Shown here piece by piece: positions 1-6,985 of a DNA stretch of 18,002 nt (the first letter of the stretch is position 1; each line of letters begins with the position of its first letter). The notes under the pieces were generated by a model. That model was not told the DNA's origin. It searched no databases and was given only the letters and a program-made list of their open reading frames with translations. The stretch is from an uncultured bacterium (GTDB taxonomy: Bacteria; Actinomycetota; Actinomycetes; S36-B12), in the NCBI GenBank assembly GCA_903908025.1, contig CAIVQM010000369.1, positions 1 to 18,002 of the forward strand. The letters are read 5' to 3'. Both the position numbers and the translations under genes were made by a program.

Positions 1-19
1 GACAGGGGTAGCGGGCGCG

Positions 20-508
20 TCAGATCGGCAGGGTGCCGAGATCGCCTTCGATGACACCGCGGTCGTCGTCGTCCTCAAGCTCCACCGCCAGCCCGTAAGC
101 CGCATTGCGCTCAGCAATGGCAGCGTCAATGTCACCGTTGACGGCGTAGGCGCGCGCAAGCGCTTCGTGGGCCGACGCGGCGACGAAGTCGTCCATCGGG
201 AACTCCTCGGTGAGCGCCAGGCATCGGCGTGCGTGGTGCAGTGACTCGTCACCCCGACCGAGCACCGCGTACACGCGACTGCACTGCCACTCGCCGACCG
301 CCCAGTGCTGCGGGCTGCCGACCTGCCCCCAATGCCACCGACTCGCATGCGCCGCGTGCACCATCGCGTCGTCCTGCATGGCCGTGCGATCGGGCAGTTC
401 GAGCAGTTCCCACACGTGGTTGAAGAGCCCCACTGCGAGTGACCGCTCGGCCAGCGGCTCAAGCGCCCCCACGCCCGCCGTGTCGCGTCCGGTCTCCGAC
501 TCAGTCAT
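20..508 (-). CDS. Helical-repeat (TPR-like) protein of unknown function, last gene of the small nuo operon
   Basis: I do not recognise a named family. The 162-residue protein is soluble and predicted mostly helical, with no signal peptide or membrane segment. Residues about 69-102 and 113-147 look like two helix-turn-helix repeats of the tetratricopeptide kind (alanine, leucine and tyrosine at regular spacing). A Trp/His-rich stretch (RWHWGQ at 57-62, with His51 and His54 nearby) precedes them. The start is the ATG at 508, which overlaps the TGA of the upstream ferredoxin gene by 8 bases, so translation is probably coupled. A longer reading to 700 is a shadow inside the ferredoxin gene. The position, last in a NuoB-NuoC-NuoI set, suggests an assembly factor or scaffold for that set; this is inference from context only. 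Confidence 0.75.
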   Translation of the reverse strand: MTESETGRDTAGVGALEPLAERSLAVGLFNHVWELLELPDRTAMQDDAMVHAAHASRWHWGQVGSPQHWAVGEWQCSRVYAVLGRGDESLHHARRCLALTEEFPMDDFVAASAHEALARAYAVNGDIDAAIAERNAAYGLAVELEDDDDRGVIEGDLGTLPI

Positions 509-830
509 GCATCCTCCAGCCAGCCAGTCTCTCCGTGTCGTGCACGAGATCGTTGCGGTTCGCCGCACTGTTGTCGATCGCCGGCGCCCACTCAAGCGCA
601 TCGAATGGGCATACGTCGATGCAGATGCCGCAGTACATGCACAGCCCGAAGTCGATCGCGAAGCGGTCGAGGATGCTGACCGTGCGCGGACGTCGGGCAC
701 CCGGCTCGCCGACCTGCTCCGCGTGGCTCTCGACGGTGATGCACCAGGTCGGACACTCGCGCACGCAGATCATGCAGGACGTGCAGGCCTCGGGGAGCAG
801 GGCGATCACGCCGTGCGCGACGGGACTCAT
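501..830 (-). CDS. nuoI: Short NuoI-like ferredoxin with two 4Fe-4S clusters
   Basis: This 109-residue protein carries two complete 4Fe-4S motifs: Cys16, 19, 22, 26 followed by Pro, and Cys64, 67, 70, 74 followed by Pro. The text around the second (DRFAIDF then LCMYCGICIDVCPFDAL) is typical of the NuoI of the second, ferredoxin-linked complex I set of actinomycetes. NuoI passes electrons through clusters N6a and N6b towards NuoB. The protein is much shorter than usual (about 160-200 residues): the first cysteine is at 16 instead of near 50, so the N-terminal helix that lies on the membrane arm is missing. The start is secure, because an in-frame stop sits at 843-845, four codons upstream of the ATG. 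The ATG overlaps the stop of the nuoC-like gene (ATGA), so the genes are probably translationally coupled. Confidence 0.88.
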   Translation of the reverse strand: MSPVAHGVIALLPEACTSCMICVRECPTWCITVESHAEQVGEPGARRPRTVSILDRFAIDFGLCMYCGICIDVCPFDALEWAPAIDNSAANRNDLVHDTERLAGWRMHD

Positions 831-1306
831 GTCGACGTCTCGTCAAGCCAGTCGACCGGCACACCTGGCGGCAGTTGACGGCGACGAGCGCCCTTGCCCG
901 CCGACTCCGGATCGGCCGCACCGGGCCAGGGAACCGCGACTCGAGCCGCGAGGACCGTTGCGGTACGCAGCGGCGGACGGCCCGGGCTGGCGCGCCGCAG
1001 CAGGGGGCGCGGGTCCGGGTGACCGTCGAAGACAAGACCGAACATCTCCGCCGCCTCGCGCTCGTGCCACGCGGCGGCCGGGAACAGTTGCGTGGCGGTC
1101 GCCAGACGGGGATCGACAGCGGGAACCCGCGTGCTCACCCGAATCTGGCCAGCGCTGACGGGTTCGACCACGTGCGCGACCACCTCGATCTGGTCGCCTC
1201 GGTCGATGGCCGTGAGCAGGTCCAGGTACGCGAAGCCCTGCGCCTTCAGATCACCGAGGGTCTCCTCCCAAGCCTCTCGAGCGACCGTCCTGCTCTCAGC
1301 GCTCAC
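827..1306 (-). CDS. nuoC: NuoC-like subunit of a second complex I set
   Basis: NuoC is the 30-kDa subunit of the peripheral arm of NADH-quinone oxidoreductase; it holds no cofactor and braces NuoB and NuoD. The 159-residue product has the family signature WHEREAAEMFG at residues 80-90, followed by the expected GHPD turn. Its C-terminal part (PLRTATVLAARVAVPWPGA, then LPPGVP near the end) matches from memory the NuoC of the extra nuo cluster of streptomycetes better than that of the main operon. There is no fused NuoD domain, and no nuoD follows. The GTG start overlaps the stop of the upstream nuoB-like gene by 4 bases, and its own TGA overlaps the ATG of the ferredoxin gene. Confidence 0.88.
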   Translation of the reverse strand: MSAESRTVAREAWEETLGDLKAQGFAYLDLLTAIDRGDQIEVVAHVVEPVSAGQIRVSTRVPAVDPRLATATQLFPAAAWHEREAAEMFGLVFDGHPDPRPLLRRASPGRPPLRTATVLAARVAVPWPGAADPESAGKGARRRQLPPGVPVDWLDETST

Positions 1307-1734
1307 CGGGCAACCCCGAACGGCAGAGCGAGCAGTCCGGCGACGAGGGCCTCGGGCCGGGGCGGACAGCCCGGGATGTACTGGGCGACCGGCACCAACT
1401 GATCGACACCCTTCGTCACCGTGGGCGCATCCCAGTACGGGCCGCCCGTGCCCGCACAGGCCCCGAAGGACACGATGGGTGTGCCGGCTGGCAGTTCGTC
1501 GACGATCGCGCGGACCGCAGGGGCCAGCGCATCGGTCACGGTGCCGGCCACGAGCAGCACCGTCCGGTCGCTCGGATCGGCGGCGTCAGCGTCTGCTCGC
1601 AGCAGACCCAATCGCACGGCCGACTCGACCTCCATCGCGCAGCAGGCCAATCCAAGACTGGCGACGAGCACACGAGTACCCGGTTCCGCCGCGAGCCGGT
1701 AGGCACGCACCTGCTCACCCGCGGTCGCCATCAC
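1303..1734 (-). CDS. nuoB: NuoB-like subunit (N2 cluster) of a second complex I set
   Basis: NuoB carries the terminal 4Fe-4S cluster N2 that reduces quinone in complex I. The 143-residue product keeps all four ligands: the adjacent pair Cys31-Cys32 (GLACCAMEVE), Cys93 in SFGACAGTGGPY, and Cys123 in IPGCPPRPEAL. The CC pair marks it as a Nuo type and not a NiFe-hydrogenase small subunit, which has a spaced C-x-x-C there. The protein is somewhat shorter than most NuoB (160-220 residues) because the N-terminus and the region after the CC pair are reduced. GTG at 1734 is preferred over the next codon, ATG at 1731, because a TANNNT -10 box lies exactly six bases upstream of the GTG, which suggests a leaderless mRNA. 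It is the first gene of the four-gene operon and is divergent from korA. Confidence 0.88.
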   Translation of the reverse strand: MMATAGEQVRAYRLAAEPGTRVLVASLGLACCAMEVESAVRLGLLRADADAADPSDRTVLLVAGTVTDALAPAVRAIVDELPAGTPIVSFGACAGTGGPYWDAPTVTKGVDQLVPVAQYIPGCPPRPEALVAGLLALPFGVAR

Positions 1735-1740
1735 GCGATC

Positions 1741-1746
1741 ACCCTA
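1741..1746 (-). promoter_or_regulatory. -10 element (TAGGGT) of a probable leaderless nuoB promoter
   Basis: Read on the minus strand, TAGGGT fits the actinobacterial -10 consensus TANNNT. It is followed by six bases and then the GTG at 1734, so transcription would begin at or next to the start codon. No Shine-Dalgarno sequence is visible upstream. The same spacing is found at the MFS gene (6978-6983). No convincing -35 box is present, which is common for such promoters. This is a pattern match and has not been mapped. Confidence 0.45.
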
Positions 1747-1810
1747 ATGCGATGTCCGCGTTGGGCGGTTCGTCCCTCTCCGTAGCCTCGGCAGCACCTC
1801 AGCACCCAAC

Positions 1811-1834
1811 ACACCCGTCGTGGGCAACGGGTGT
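1811..1834. promoter_or_regulatory. Perfect inverted repeat, candidate operator in the nuoB-korA divergent region
   Basis: ACACCCGT at 1811-1818 is exactly mirrored by ACGGGTGT at 1827-1834 around an 8-base spacer. It lies in the middle of the 194-base divergent gap, just upstream of a possible korA -10 box (1852-1857), where the right arm would sit at about -35. No T-run follows, so it is not an intrinsic terminator. It could be a regulator site controlling korAB, the small nuo operon, or both. Confidence 0.4.
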
Positions 1835-1851
1835 AACCTTCTTGGAAGTCC

Positions 1852-1857
1852 TAGCAT
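1852..1857 (+). promoter_or_regulatory. Possible -10 box (TAGCAT) for korAB
   Basis: TAGCAT matches the TANNNT -10 pattern and sits 18 bases after the inverted repeat. Transcription from it would give a leader of roughly 65 bases before the korA GTG. No good -35 hexamer is seen; the sequence at the expected place is the right arm of the repeat. Weak on its own. Confidence 0.25.
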
Positions 1858-1917
1858 TCATCTGCGACGGCCGCGCGCACCCGCGTATGTCGTCCATTTC
1901 CGCCCGCCAGCCCGATC

Positions 1918-1925
1918 AAGGGGAG
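1918..1925 (+). promoter_or_regulatory. Ribosome binding site deciding the korA start
   Basis: The purine-rich AAGGGGAG lies just ahead of the GTG at 1929. It supports this GTG over the in-frame ATG at 1887, which has no such site and would add 14 residues with no counterpart in the family. Confidence 0.6.
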
Positions 1926-1928
1926 CCC

Positions 1929-3791
1929 GTGAGCAAGCAGGTCGTCAGCCTCAATCGCGTCGTCATCAGGTTCGCCGGGGACTCCGGCGACGGCATGCAG
2001 ATGACCGGCGATCGGTTCACCTCGGAGACGGCCGGACTCGGCAACGACCTGTCCACGCTGCCCGACTTCCCTGCCGAGATCCGCGCACCAGCAGGGACCA
2101 TCGGCGGCGTCTCGGCCTTCCAGCTGGCGTTCGCCGATCACGACATCACCACCCCCGGCGATGCCCCGAACGTGCTCGTCGCGATGAACCCGGCCGCCCT
2201 CAAGGCCAATATCCGGGACCTGCCCCGCGGCGCGGATCTGATCGTCAACACCGACGAGTTCACCAAGCGCAATCTCGAGAAGGTCGGCTACACGAGCAAC
2301 CCGATCGAGGATGGCTCGCTTGAGCCCTTCAATGTCCACGCCGTCGCGCTGACCTCGCAGACCGTCGAGGCTCTCAAGTCCTTCGCCGTGAGCAAGAAGG
2401 AGGCCGAGCGCGCGAAGAACATGTACGCCTTGGGCCTCCTGTCATGGCTCTACTCGCGGGGAGCCGAGGGCACTCGCTCGTTCCTCAACAAGAAGTTCGC
2501 GCACAAGCCCGAGATCCTCGCCGCCAACCTCGCCGCGTTCGAGGCGGGCTGGTCCTTCGGTGAGACGACCGAGTCGTTCTCGGTGCAGTACGAGGTGGCG
2601 CCCGCTGCCCTCCCGACGGGCCTGTACCGAAACATCACCGGAAACCCGGCGCTGGCCCTGGGGCTGATCGCCGCGGCGCAGCAGGCCGGCCTGCCGCTGT
2701 TCCTGGGCAGCTACCCGATCACTCCCGCCTCGGACATCCTCCACGAACTGGCGAAGAACCACCGGTTCGGCGTCATGACCTTCCAGGCCGAGGACGAGAT
2801 CGCGGGCGTGGGCGCAGCCATCGGCGCGGCCTACGGCGGCGCACTTGCCGTCACAACCACGTCAGGACCGGGCGTCGCTCTGAAGTCAGAGGCGATCGGC
2901 CTCGCCGTGTCGCTCGAACTGCCGCTGATCATCGTCGACGTGCAACGCGGCGGTCCGTCGACCGGTCTGCCCACAAAGACCGAGCAGTCCGATCTCCTGC
3001 AGGCCATGTTCGGCCGCAACGGCGAGTCCCCGGTTCCGGTCATTGCACCGCAGTCACCGTCGGACTGCTTCCACGCAGCCATCGAGGCCGCGCGCATCGC
3101 CGTGGAGTACCGCACGCCAGTATTCCTGCTCTCCGATGGCTACATCGCCAACGGCTCCGAGCCGTGGCTGGTACCCGATGCAGACACGCTGCCGAAGATC
3201 GACCCGAACTTCGCCACCGGCCCCAACCACACAAAAGCTGATGGCACCGAGGAGTTCTGGCCCTACCTCCGGGATCCGGAGACCCTGGCACGCCCGTGGG
3301 CCATCCCCGGTACCAAGGGCCTCGAGCATCGCATTGGCGGCCTCGAGAAGGCCGACGGCGCGGGCGGCATCTCGTACGACCCCGACAACCACGACACCAT
3401 GGTGCGGCTGCGTCAGGCCAAGATCGATGGCATCGCCGACACGATCCCCGACCTCGTCGTCGATGATCCGACCGGCGATGCCGACATCCTCGTGCTCGGC
3501 TGGGGATCGACATACGGCCCGATCGGCGCCGCCTGCGAGATCACCCGTCGCACCGGTGTCAACGTCGCTCAGGCCCACCTGCGGTACCTAAACCCGTTCC
3601 CGAGGAACCTCGGCGACGTGCTGCGGTCCTACCGCAAGGTGCTCGTCCCCGAGATGAACCTGGGACAGCTCACGATGCTCCTGCGAGCCAAGTACCTCGT
3701 CGACGTGACCAGCATCAATCAGGTACGCGGCATGCCCTTCAAGTCCACCGAGCTGGTCGCGGCCATCACCGCTGCCATTGAGACCCTGTGA
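1929..3791 (+). CDS. korA: 2-oxoacid:ferredoxin oxidoreductase, alpha subunit (gamma-alpha fusion)
   Basis: With KorB this forms a CoA-dependent enzyme that decarboxylates a 2-oxoacid, most likely 2-oxoglutarate, to the acyl-CoA and reduces ferredoxin. The 620-residue product has the gamma domain first (about 8-190, opening with FAGDSGDGMQMTGDRF) and then the alpha pyrimidine-binding and transketolase-C-like domains. The YPITP signature is at 262-266, followed by the FQAEDEIAG segment and TTTSGPG. This gamma-alpha fusion is the KorA type of mycobacteria and other actinomycetes. Start: GTG at 1929 with a good ribosome site; the frame stays open far upstream, but that part reads as a shadow of the nuoB- and nuoC-like genes. 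The TGA overlaps the GTG of korB by 4 bases. The exact substrate cannot be read from sequence. Confidence 0.93.
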   Translation: MSKQVVSLNRVVIRFAGDSGDGMQMTGDRFTSETAGLGNDLSTLPDFPAEIRAPAGTIGGVSAFQLAFADHDITTPGDAPNVLVAMNPAALKANIRDLPRGADLIVNTDEFTKRNLEKVGYTSNPIEDGSLEPFNVHAVALTSQTVEALKSFAVSKKEAERAKNMYALGLLSWLYSRGAEGTRSFLNKKFAHKPEILAANLAAFEAGWSFGETTESFSVQYEVAPAALPTGLYRNITGNPALALGLIAAAQQAGLPLFLGSYPITPASDILHELAKNHRFGVMTFQAEDEIAGVGAAIGAAYGGALAVTTTSGPGVALKSEAIGLAVSLELPLIIVDVQRGGPSTGLPTKTEQSDLLQAMFGRNGESPVPVIAPQSPSDCFHAAIEAARIAVEYRTPVFLLSDGYIANGSEPWLVPDADTLPKIDPNFATGPNHTKADGTEEFWPYLRDPETLARPWAIPGTKGLEHRIGGLEKADGAGGISYDPDNHDTMVRLRQAKIDGIADTIPDLVVDDPTGDADILVLGWGSTYGPIGAACEITRRTGVNVAQAHLRYLNPFPRNLGDVLRSYRKVLVPEMNLGQLTMLLRAKYLVDVTSINQVRGMPFKSTELVAAITAAIETL

Positions 3792-4852
3792 GCGCCGACA
3801 TGACCGACACGTACCCGTCCCTCAGCCTCGTTCCGAAGACGGACATCGCCATCACTGCCAAGGACTTCAAGTCCGACCAGGAGGTGCGCTGGTGCCCCGG
3901 CTGTGGTGACTACTCGATCCTGTCGAACGTGCAGGCCTTCCTGCCCGAGCTCGGCCTGGCTCGCGAGAACATCGTCTTCATCTCCGGCATCGGCTGTTCC
4001 TCGCGCTTCCCGTACTACATGAACACCTTCGGCATGCACTCGATCCACGGACGCGCGCCGGCCATTGCGACCGGCCTCGCCGTAAGCCGACCGGACCTGT
4101 CGATCTGGGTGATCACCGGAGACGGTGACTCGCTGTCCATCGGCGGCAACCACCTGATCCATGCACTGCGCCGCAACGTGAACCTGAAGATCCTGATGTT
4201 CAACAACCGCATCTACGGGCTGACCAAGGGGCAGTACTCCCCCACGTCCGAGCAGGGCAAGGTCACCAAGTCCACGCCCGAGGGGTCGCTCGACTACTCG
4301 TTCAATCCTGTTTCGCTTGCCCTCGGCGCCGAGGCGACCTTTGTGGCACGCACCCTCGACTCGGACCGCAAGCACATGACCGAGGTGCTCCGTCAGGCCG
4401 CCGCCCACGAGGGAACGGCGCTCGTCGAGATCTACCAGAACTGCAACATCTTCAACGATGGCGCATTCGACCCGCTCAAGGACAACGAGACGCGCGACGA
4501 TGTGACGATGCGCCTGGTCCACGGCGAGCCAATCCGGTTCGGCGCGGACAACTCCAAGGGCGTCACGCGCACGGAGGACGGCCACATCAAGGTTGTCAAC
4601 GTCGAGGATGTCGGCGAGGCCGCGATCATCAGCCACGATGCGCACGCCAAGGACCCCGGACTCGCATTCGCGCTGTCGCGCCTATCGAACCCGCGAACTC
4701 TGGAGAACACCCCCATCGGCGTCTTCCGCGACATCAACCGCCCGTCGTACGACCGGCTCGTGCGCGAGCAGATCAGCGACGTGATCGAGAGGAAGGGTCC
4801 GGGCGACCTCCAGTCACTGCTCAACGGCAGCGACACCTGGAACGTGTCCTGA
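3788..4852 (+). CDS. korB: 2-oxoacid:ferredoxin oxidoreductase, beta subunit
   Basis: The beta subunit binds thiamine diphosphate and a 4Fe-4S cluster. The 354-residue product shows WCPGCGDYS with Cys36 and Cys39, a further conserved cysteine in GIGCSS, and the thiamine-diphosphate motif from Gly111-Asp112-Gly113 to Asn139-Asn140. The segment IYGLTKGQYSPTS that follows is a family hallmark. There is no added ferredoxin domain, so a separate ferredoxin must accept the electrons. The GTG at 3788 overlaps the korA stop (GTGA); an ATG at 3800 is an alternative start that would trim four residues. The neighbouring NuoI-like ferredoxin (501-830) is a possible partner, but that is inference. Confidence 0.93.
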   Translation: MSADMTDTYPSLSLVPKTDIAITAKDFKSDQEVRWCPGCGDYSILSNVQAFLPELGLARENIVFISGIGCSSRFPYYMNTFGMHSIHGRAPAIATGLAVSRPDLSIWVITGDGDSLSIGGNHLIHALRRNVNLKILMFNNRIYGLTKGQYSPTSEQGKVTKSTPEGSLDYSFNPVSLALGAEATFVARTLDSDRKHMTEVLRQAAAHEGTALVEIYQNCNIFNDGAFDPLKDNETRDDVTMRLVHGEPIRFGADNSKGVTRTEDGHIKVVNVEDVGEAAIISHDAHAKDPGLAFALSRLSNPRTLENTPIGVFRDINRPSYDRLVREQISDVIERKGPGDLQSLLNGSDTWNVS

Positions 4853-5784
4853 CGCGCCTTCGCCTCCCCACCTCCCAGGCCGGGATCGGCGTCCTCCTCG
4901 GATTCGTCGCCTACGGACTGTGGGGCCTGTTCCCGCTCTACTTCCACCTGCTCGCCGGGATCTCACCGGTCGAGGTCGTCGCGAACCGCGTCATCTGGTC
5001 CCTCGTTCTCCTGATCATCATCATCCTGGTCACGCGGACGTGGGCGAAGACCATCGCGGCCGCGCGATCAGCGCGGAACGTCGTCATGCTGGCTACGGCC
5101 GCCGCCTTCCTCGCCCTCAACTGGGGCGTATACGTGTGGGCCGTGCTGTCCGACCAGGTGGTCGAGGCCTCCCTCGGCTACTTCATAAATCCGCTCGTCT
5201 CCGTGGGCCTCGGCGTAATCGTGCTGCGCGAGAAGCTTCGACGCGGGCAATGGATTGCAGTGGCCATCGCGGTTGTGGCGGTTGGCGTGCTCACCGTGAG
5301 CTACGGACGACTCCCGTGGGTCAGCCTCATCCTGGGCTTCTCATTCGGTGTCTACGGTCTGCTGAAGAAGCAGGTGGGCGTCGGGTCCGTTGAGAGTCTC
5401 ACGATTGAAACGGCGGCACTCGCACCCATCGCCCTGATCATCATGATCATGTCTGCACGAGCGGGGACATCGGCCATGACGAGCGGCAACACACATGAGG
5501 TGCTGCTCCTTGTCCTGCTCGGTCCGGTCACGGCGATTCCGCTCCTCGCCTTCGGTGGCGCCGCTACGCGCATCCCGCTGTCGACGCTAGGCATCATGCA
5601 GTACCTGACACCCGTGTTCCAGTTCCTTCTCGGCGTCTTCTACTTCGACGAAGTGATGTCACCGGTGCGCTGGCTCGGCTTCTTCCTCGTCTGGGCGTCA
5701 CTCGTCGTCATGTCCGTCGATGGCCTGCGCAACGCTCGCAACCGCAATGCGGCAGACGATCTAGAGGTCATCGAACCCGACTGA
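4849..5784 (+). CDS. rarD: RarD-type EamA-family transporter, probable CTG start
   Basis: This is a drug/metabolite-superfamily membrane protein with about ten transmembrane helices in two EamA halves (residues roughly 12-145 and 155-295). Family features include GFVAYGLWGLFPLYF near the N-terminus, LNWGVYVWAV, and ASLGYFINPLVSV. Physiological substrates are unknown. The first in-frame ATG, at 5086, would delete about 79 residues including the first two helices, whose coding is clearly present upstream. No ATG, GTG or TTG exists in frame between the upstream part of korB and 5086. The CTG at 4849 overlaps the korB stop (CTGA), gives the usual short N-terminus and a 311-residue protein, and is the best start. 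Presence of the gene is secure; the start is inferred. Confidence 0.82.
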   Translation: MTRLRLPTSQAGIGVLLGFVAYGLWGLFPLYFHLLAGISPVEVVANRVIWSLVLLIIIILVTRTWAKTIAAARSARNVVMLATAAAFLALNWGVYVWAVLSDQVVEASLGYFINPLVSVGLGVIVLREKLRRGQWIAVAIAVVAVGVLTVSYGRLPWVSLILGFSFGVYGLLKKQVGVGSVESLTIETAALAPIALIIMIMSARAGTSAMTSGNTHEVLLLVLLGPVTAIPLLAFGGAATRIPLSTLGIMQYLTPVFQFLLGVFYFDEVMSPVRWLGFFLVWASLVVMSVDGLRNARNRNAADDLEVIEPD

Positions 5785-5795
5785 CTCGCGGTCGA

Positions 5796-6971
5796 CTAGG
5801 CCTCGGGGACGGGGCGCACGATCACCAGCACGAAGGTAATGACGAGCAGGACCGGCACGATCAGGAACGCCTCGTGGACGGCCATGCTGCCGGCCAGCCA
5901 GCCGAGGATGAAGGGCGCGACGCCGATCGCCGTCGTGGTGAACGCCAGCGCGAGCGCTGCCGCCCGGTCAGCGCTGCCGCCCGCGGCTCGGATGATCCGC
6001 GACATGCTCAGCGGCCAGGTCAGCGACAGGCCGACACCGGTGAGGAACAGCGCGATGAGAATCACCACCACATTCGTGGCCAGCCACGCGATGCCGAAGG
6101 CGATGAACCCCGCGACAAGCGAGATTCGCAGCAGCCGCTCGCTGGACACCCGCTCGGCGAGGCGGACACCGAGCACCCGCCCGACGAACAATCCGCCGAG
6201 GATCGTGCTCAGTCCAGCGGCAGCCGCGGCCGGGCCCAGACCCGCACGCTCCCGCAGGAAGTCCACCCCCCACAGGCTGAGGCAGAACTCCGCCCCGATG
6301 TAGGTCATACCGGCCACGAGCGCCCACCAGGTGAGTCCGGGCAGCGCGCCGCCCTCCTTGCGCGTGAGGACCTGCCCCGGTGCCCCGTAGACCGCGAGCT
6401 GTCGACCCCGCCAGAACTCGGCGCCGACGAAGACAAGGACGGCAACCATCAGCCCCGCCCGCCAGCCGAGGACGGTAGCCGCTGCGAGTCCGACGCCAAG
6501 CGGGGCCAGCAGTCCCATGAGTGCGGCAAGGCCGGTGCTCTCGGTGAAGGCCGCTGGACTCGCGGGGCCCTGATGCGTGGCGATGAACGAGTTCACGCAG
6601 ACGACGACGATGTTGCCGAAGAAGCAGGTAACGAAGATGGCGGTGAGCGTGCCGCCGACCGGCATGCCGGGGATCAGATACCAGATGATGGACAGGGCGC
6701 AGCCGATCGCTGACCCCCGCATCACCGGTCCGCGACCGAACCGGTGGTTTAGGCGCGGAGTGAGCAGGGCCCCCACGATCCCGCCCGCCGCCAGAGCGGT
6801 GCCATGCAGTCCGCCCAGCCAGGCCGACGTGCCCTGGTCATCACGCAGCAGGGCCAGGCTGGCGCCGAAGCCATAGACGAACCAGGACCACGCAGCCATG
6901 GAGGAGAAGGCCACGAGGGTTGGACGGTCGTGCAAGGGCCGAACCGGTACATGGACGGCGGGAGACGACAT
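5796..6971 (-). CDS. Major facilitator superfamily transporter
   Basis: The 391-residue product has about twelve hydrophobic helices and a short hydrophilic centre near residue 200, the layout of an MFS carrier. The loop between helices 2 and 3 has the RFGRGPVMR segment, a variant of the MFS motif A. I cannot assign a substrate; cyanate/nitroimidazole-type or drug-efflux branches are possible. The ATG at 6971 has no Shine-Dalgarno sequence, but a TANNNT box lies six bases upstream, so the mRNA is probably leaderless. The gene is convergent with rarD (only 11 bases between the stops) and divergent from the GGDEF-EAL gene. A palindrome in the promoter spacer suggests repression by a dimeric regulator. 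Confidence 0.85.
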   Translation of the reverse strand: MSSPAVHVPVRPLHDRPTLVAFSSMAAWSWFVYGFGASLALLRDDQGTSAWLGGLHGTALAAGGIVGALLTPRLNHRFGRGPVMRGSAIGCALSIIWYLIPGMPVGGTLTAIFVTCFFGNIVVVCVNSFIATHQGPASPAAFTESTGLAALMGLLAPLGVGLAAATVLGWRAGLMVAVLVFVGAEFWRGRQLAVYGAPGQVLTRKEGGALPGLTWWALVAGMTYIGAEFCLSLWGVDFLRERAGLGPAAAAAGLSTILGGLFVGRVLGVRLAERVSSERLLRISLVAGFIAFGIAWLATNVVVILIALFLTGVGLSLTWPLSMSRIIRAAGGSADRAAALALAFTTTAIGVAPFILGWLAGSMAVHEAFLIVPVLLVITFVLVIVRPVPEA

Positions 6972-6977
6972 GGCCGG

Positions 6978-6983
6978 ACGGTA
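6978..6983 (-). promoter_or_regulatory. -10 element (TACCGT) of a probable leaderless MFS promoter
   Basis: On the minus strand TACCGT fits TANNNT and is followed by six bases and then the ATG at 6971. This is the same geometry as at the nuoB-like gene. A weak -35 candidate, GTGAAG (7000-7005), lies 16 bases upstream. Confidence 0.5.
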
Positions 6984-6985
6984 TC

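Noticed and set aside
501..1734. Reading the nuoB/C/I set as a group 4 NiFe hydrogenase
   Set aside because: NuoB has the adjacent CC pair of complex I and not the spaced cysteines of hydrogenase small subunits, and no large subunit with nickel ligands is present in the window.
1092..3791. A much longer korA frame reaching back to 1092
   Set aside because: The extra part is Arg/Pro/Ser-rich, is antisense to the nuoB- and nuoC-like genes, and has no resemblance to KorA. The GTG at 1929 has a good ribosome site and the family N-terminus follows at once.
5770..5810. Possible bidirectional terminator between the rarD and MFS stops
   Set aside because: Only 4-5 base complementary pieces (CCCGA with TCGGG, 22 bases apart) and no T-run; too weak to call.
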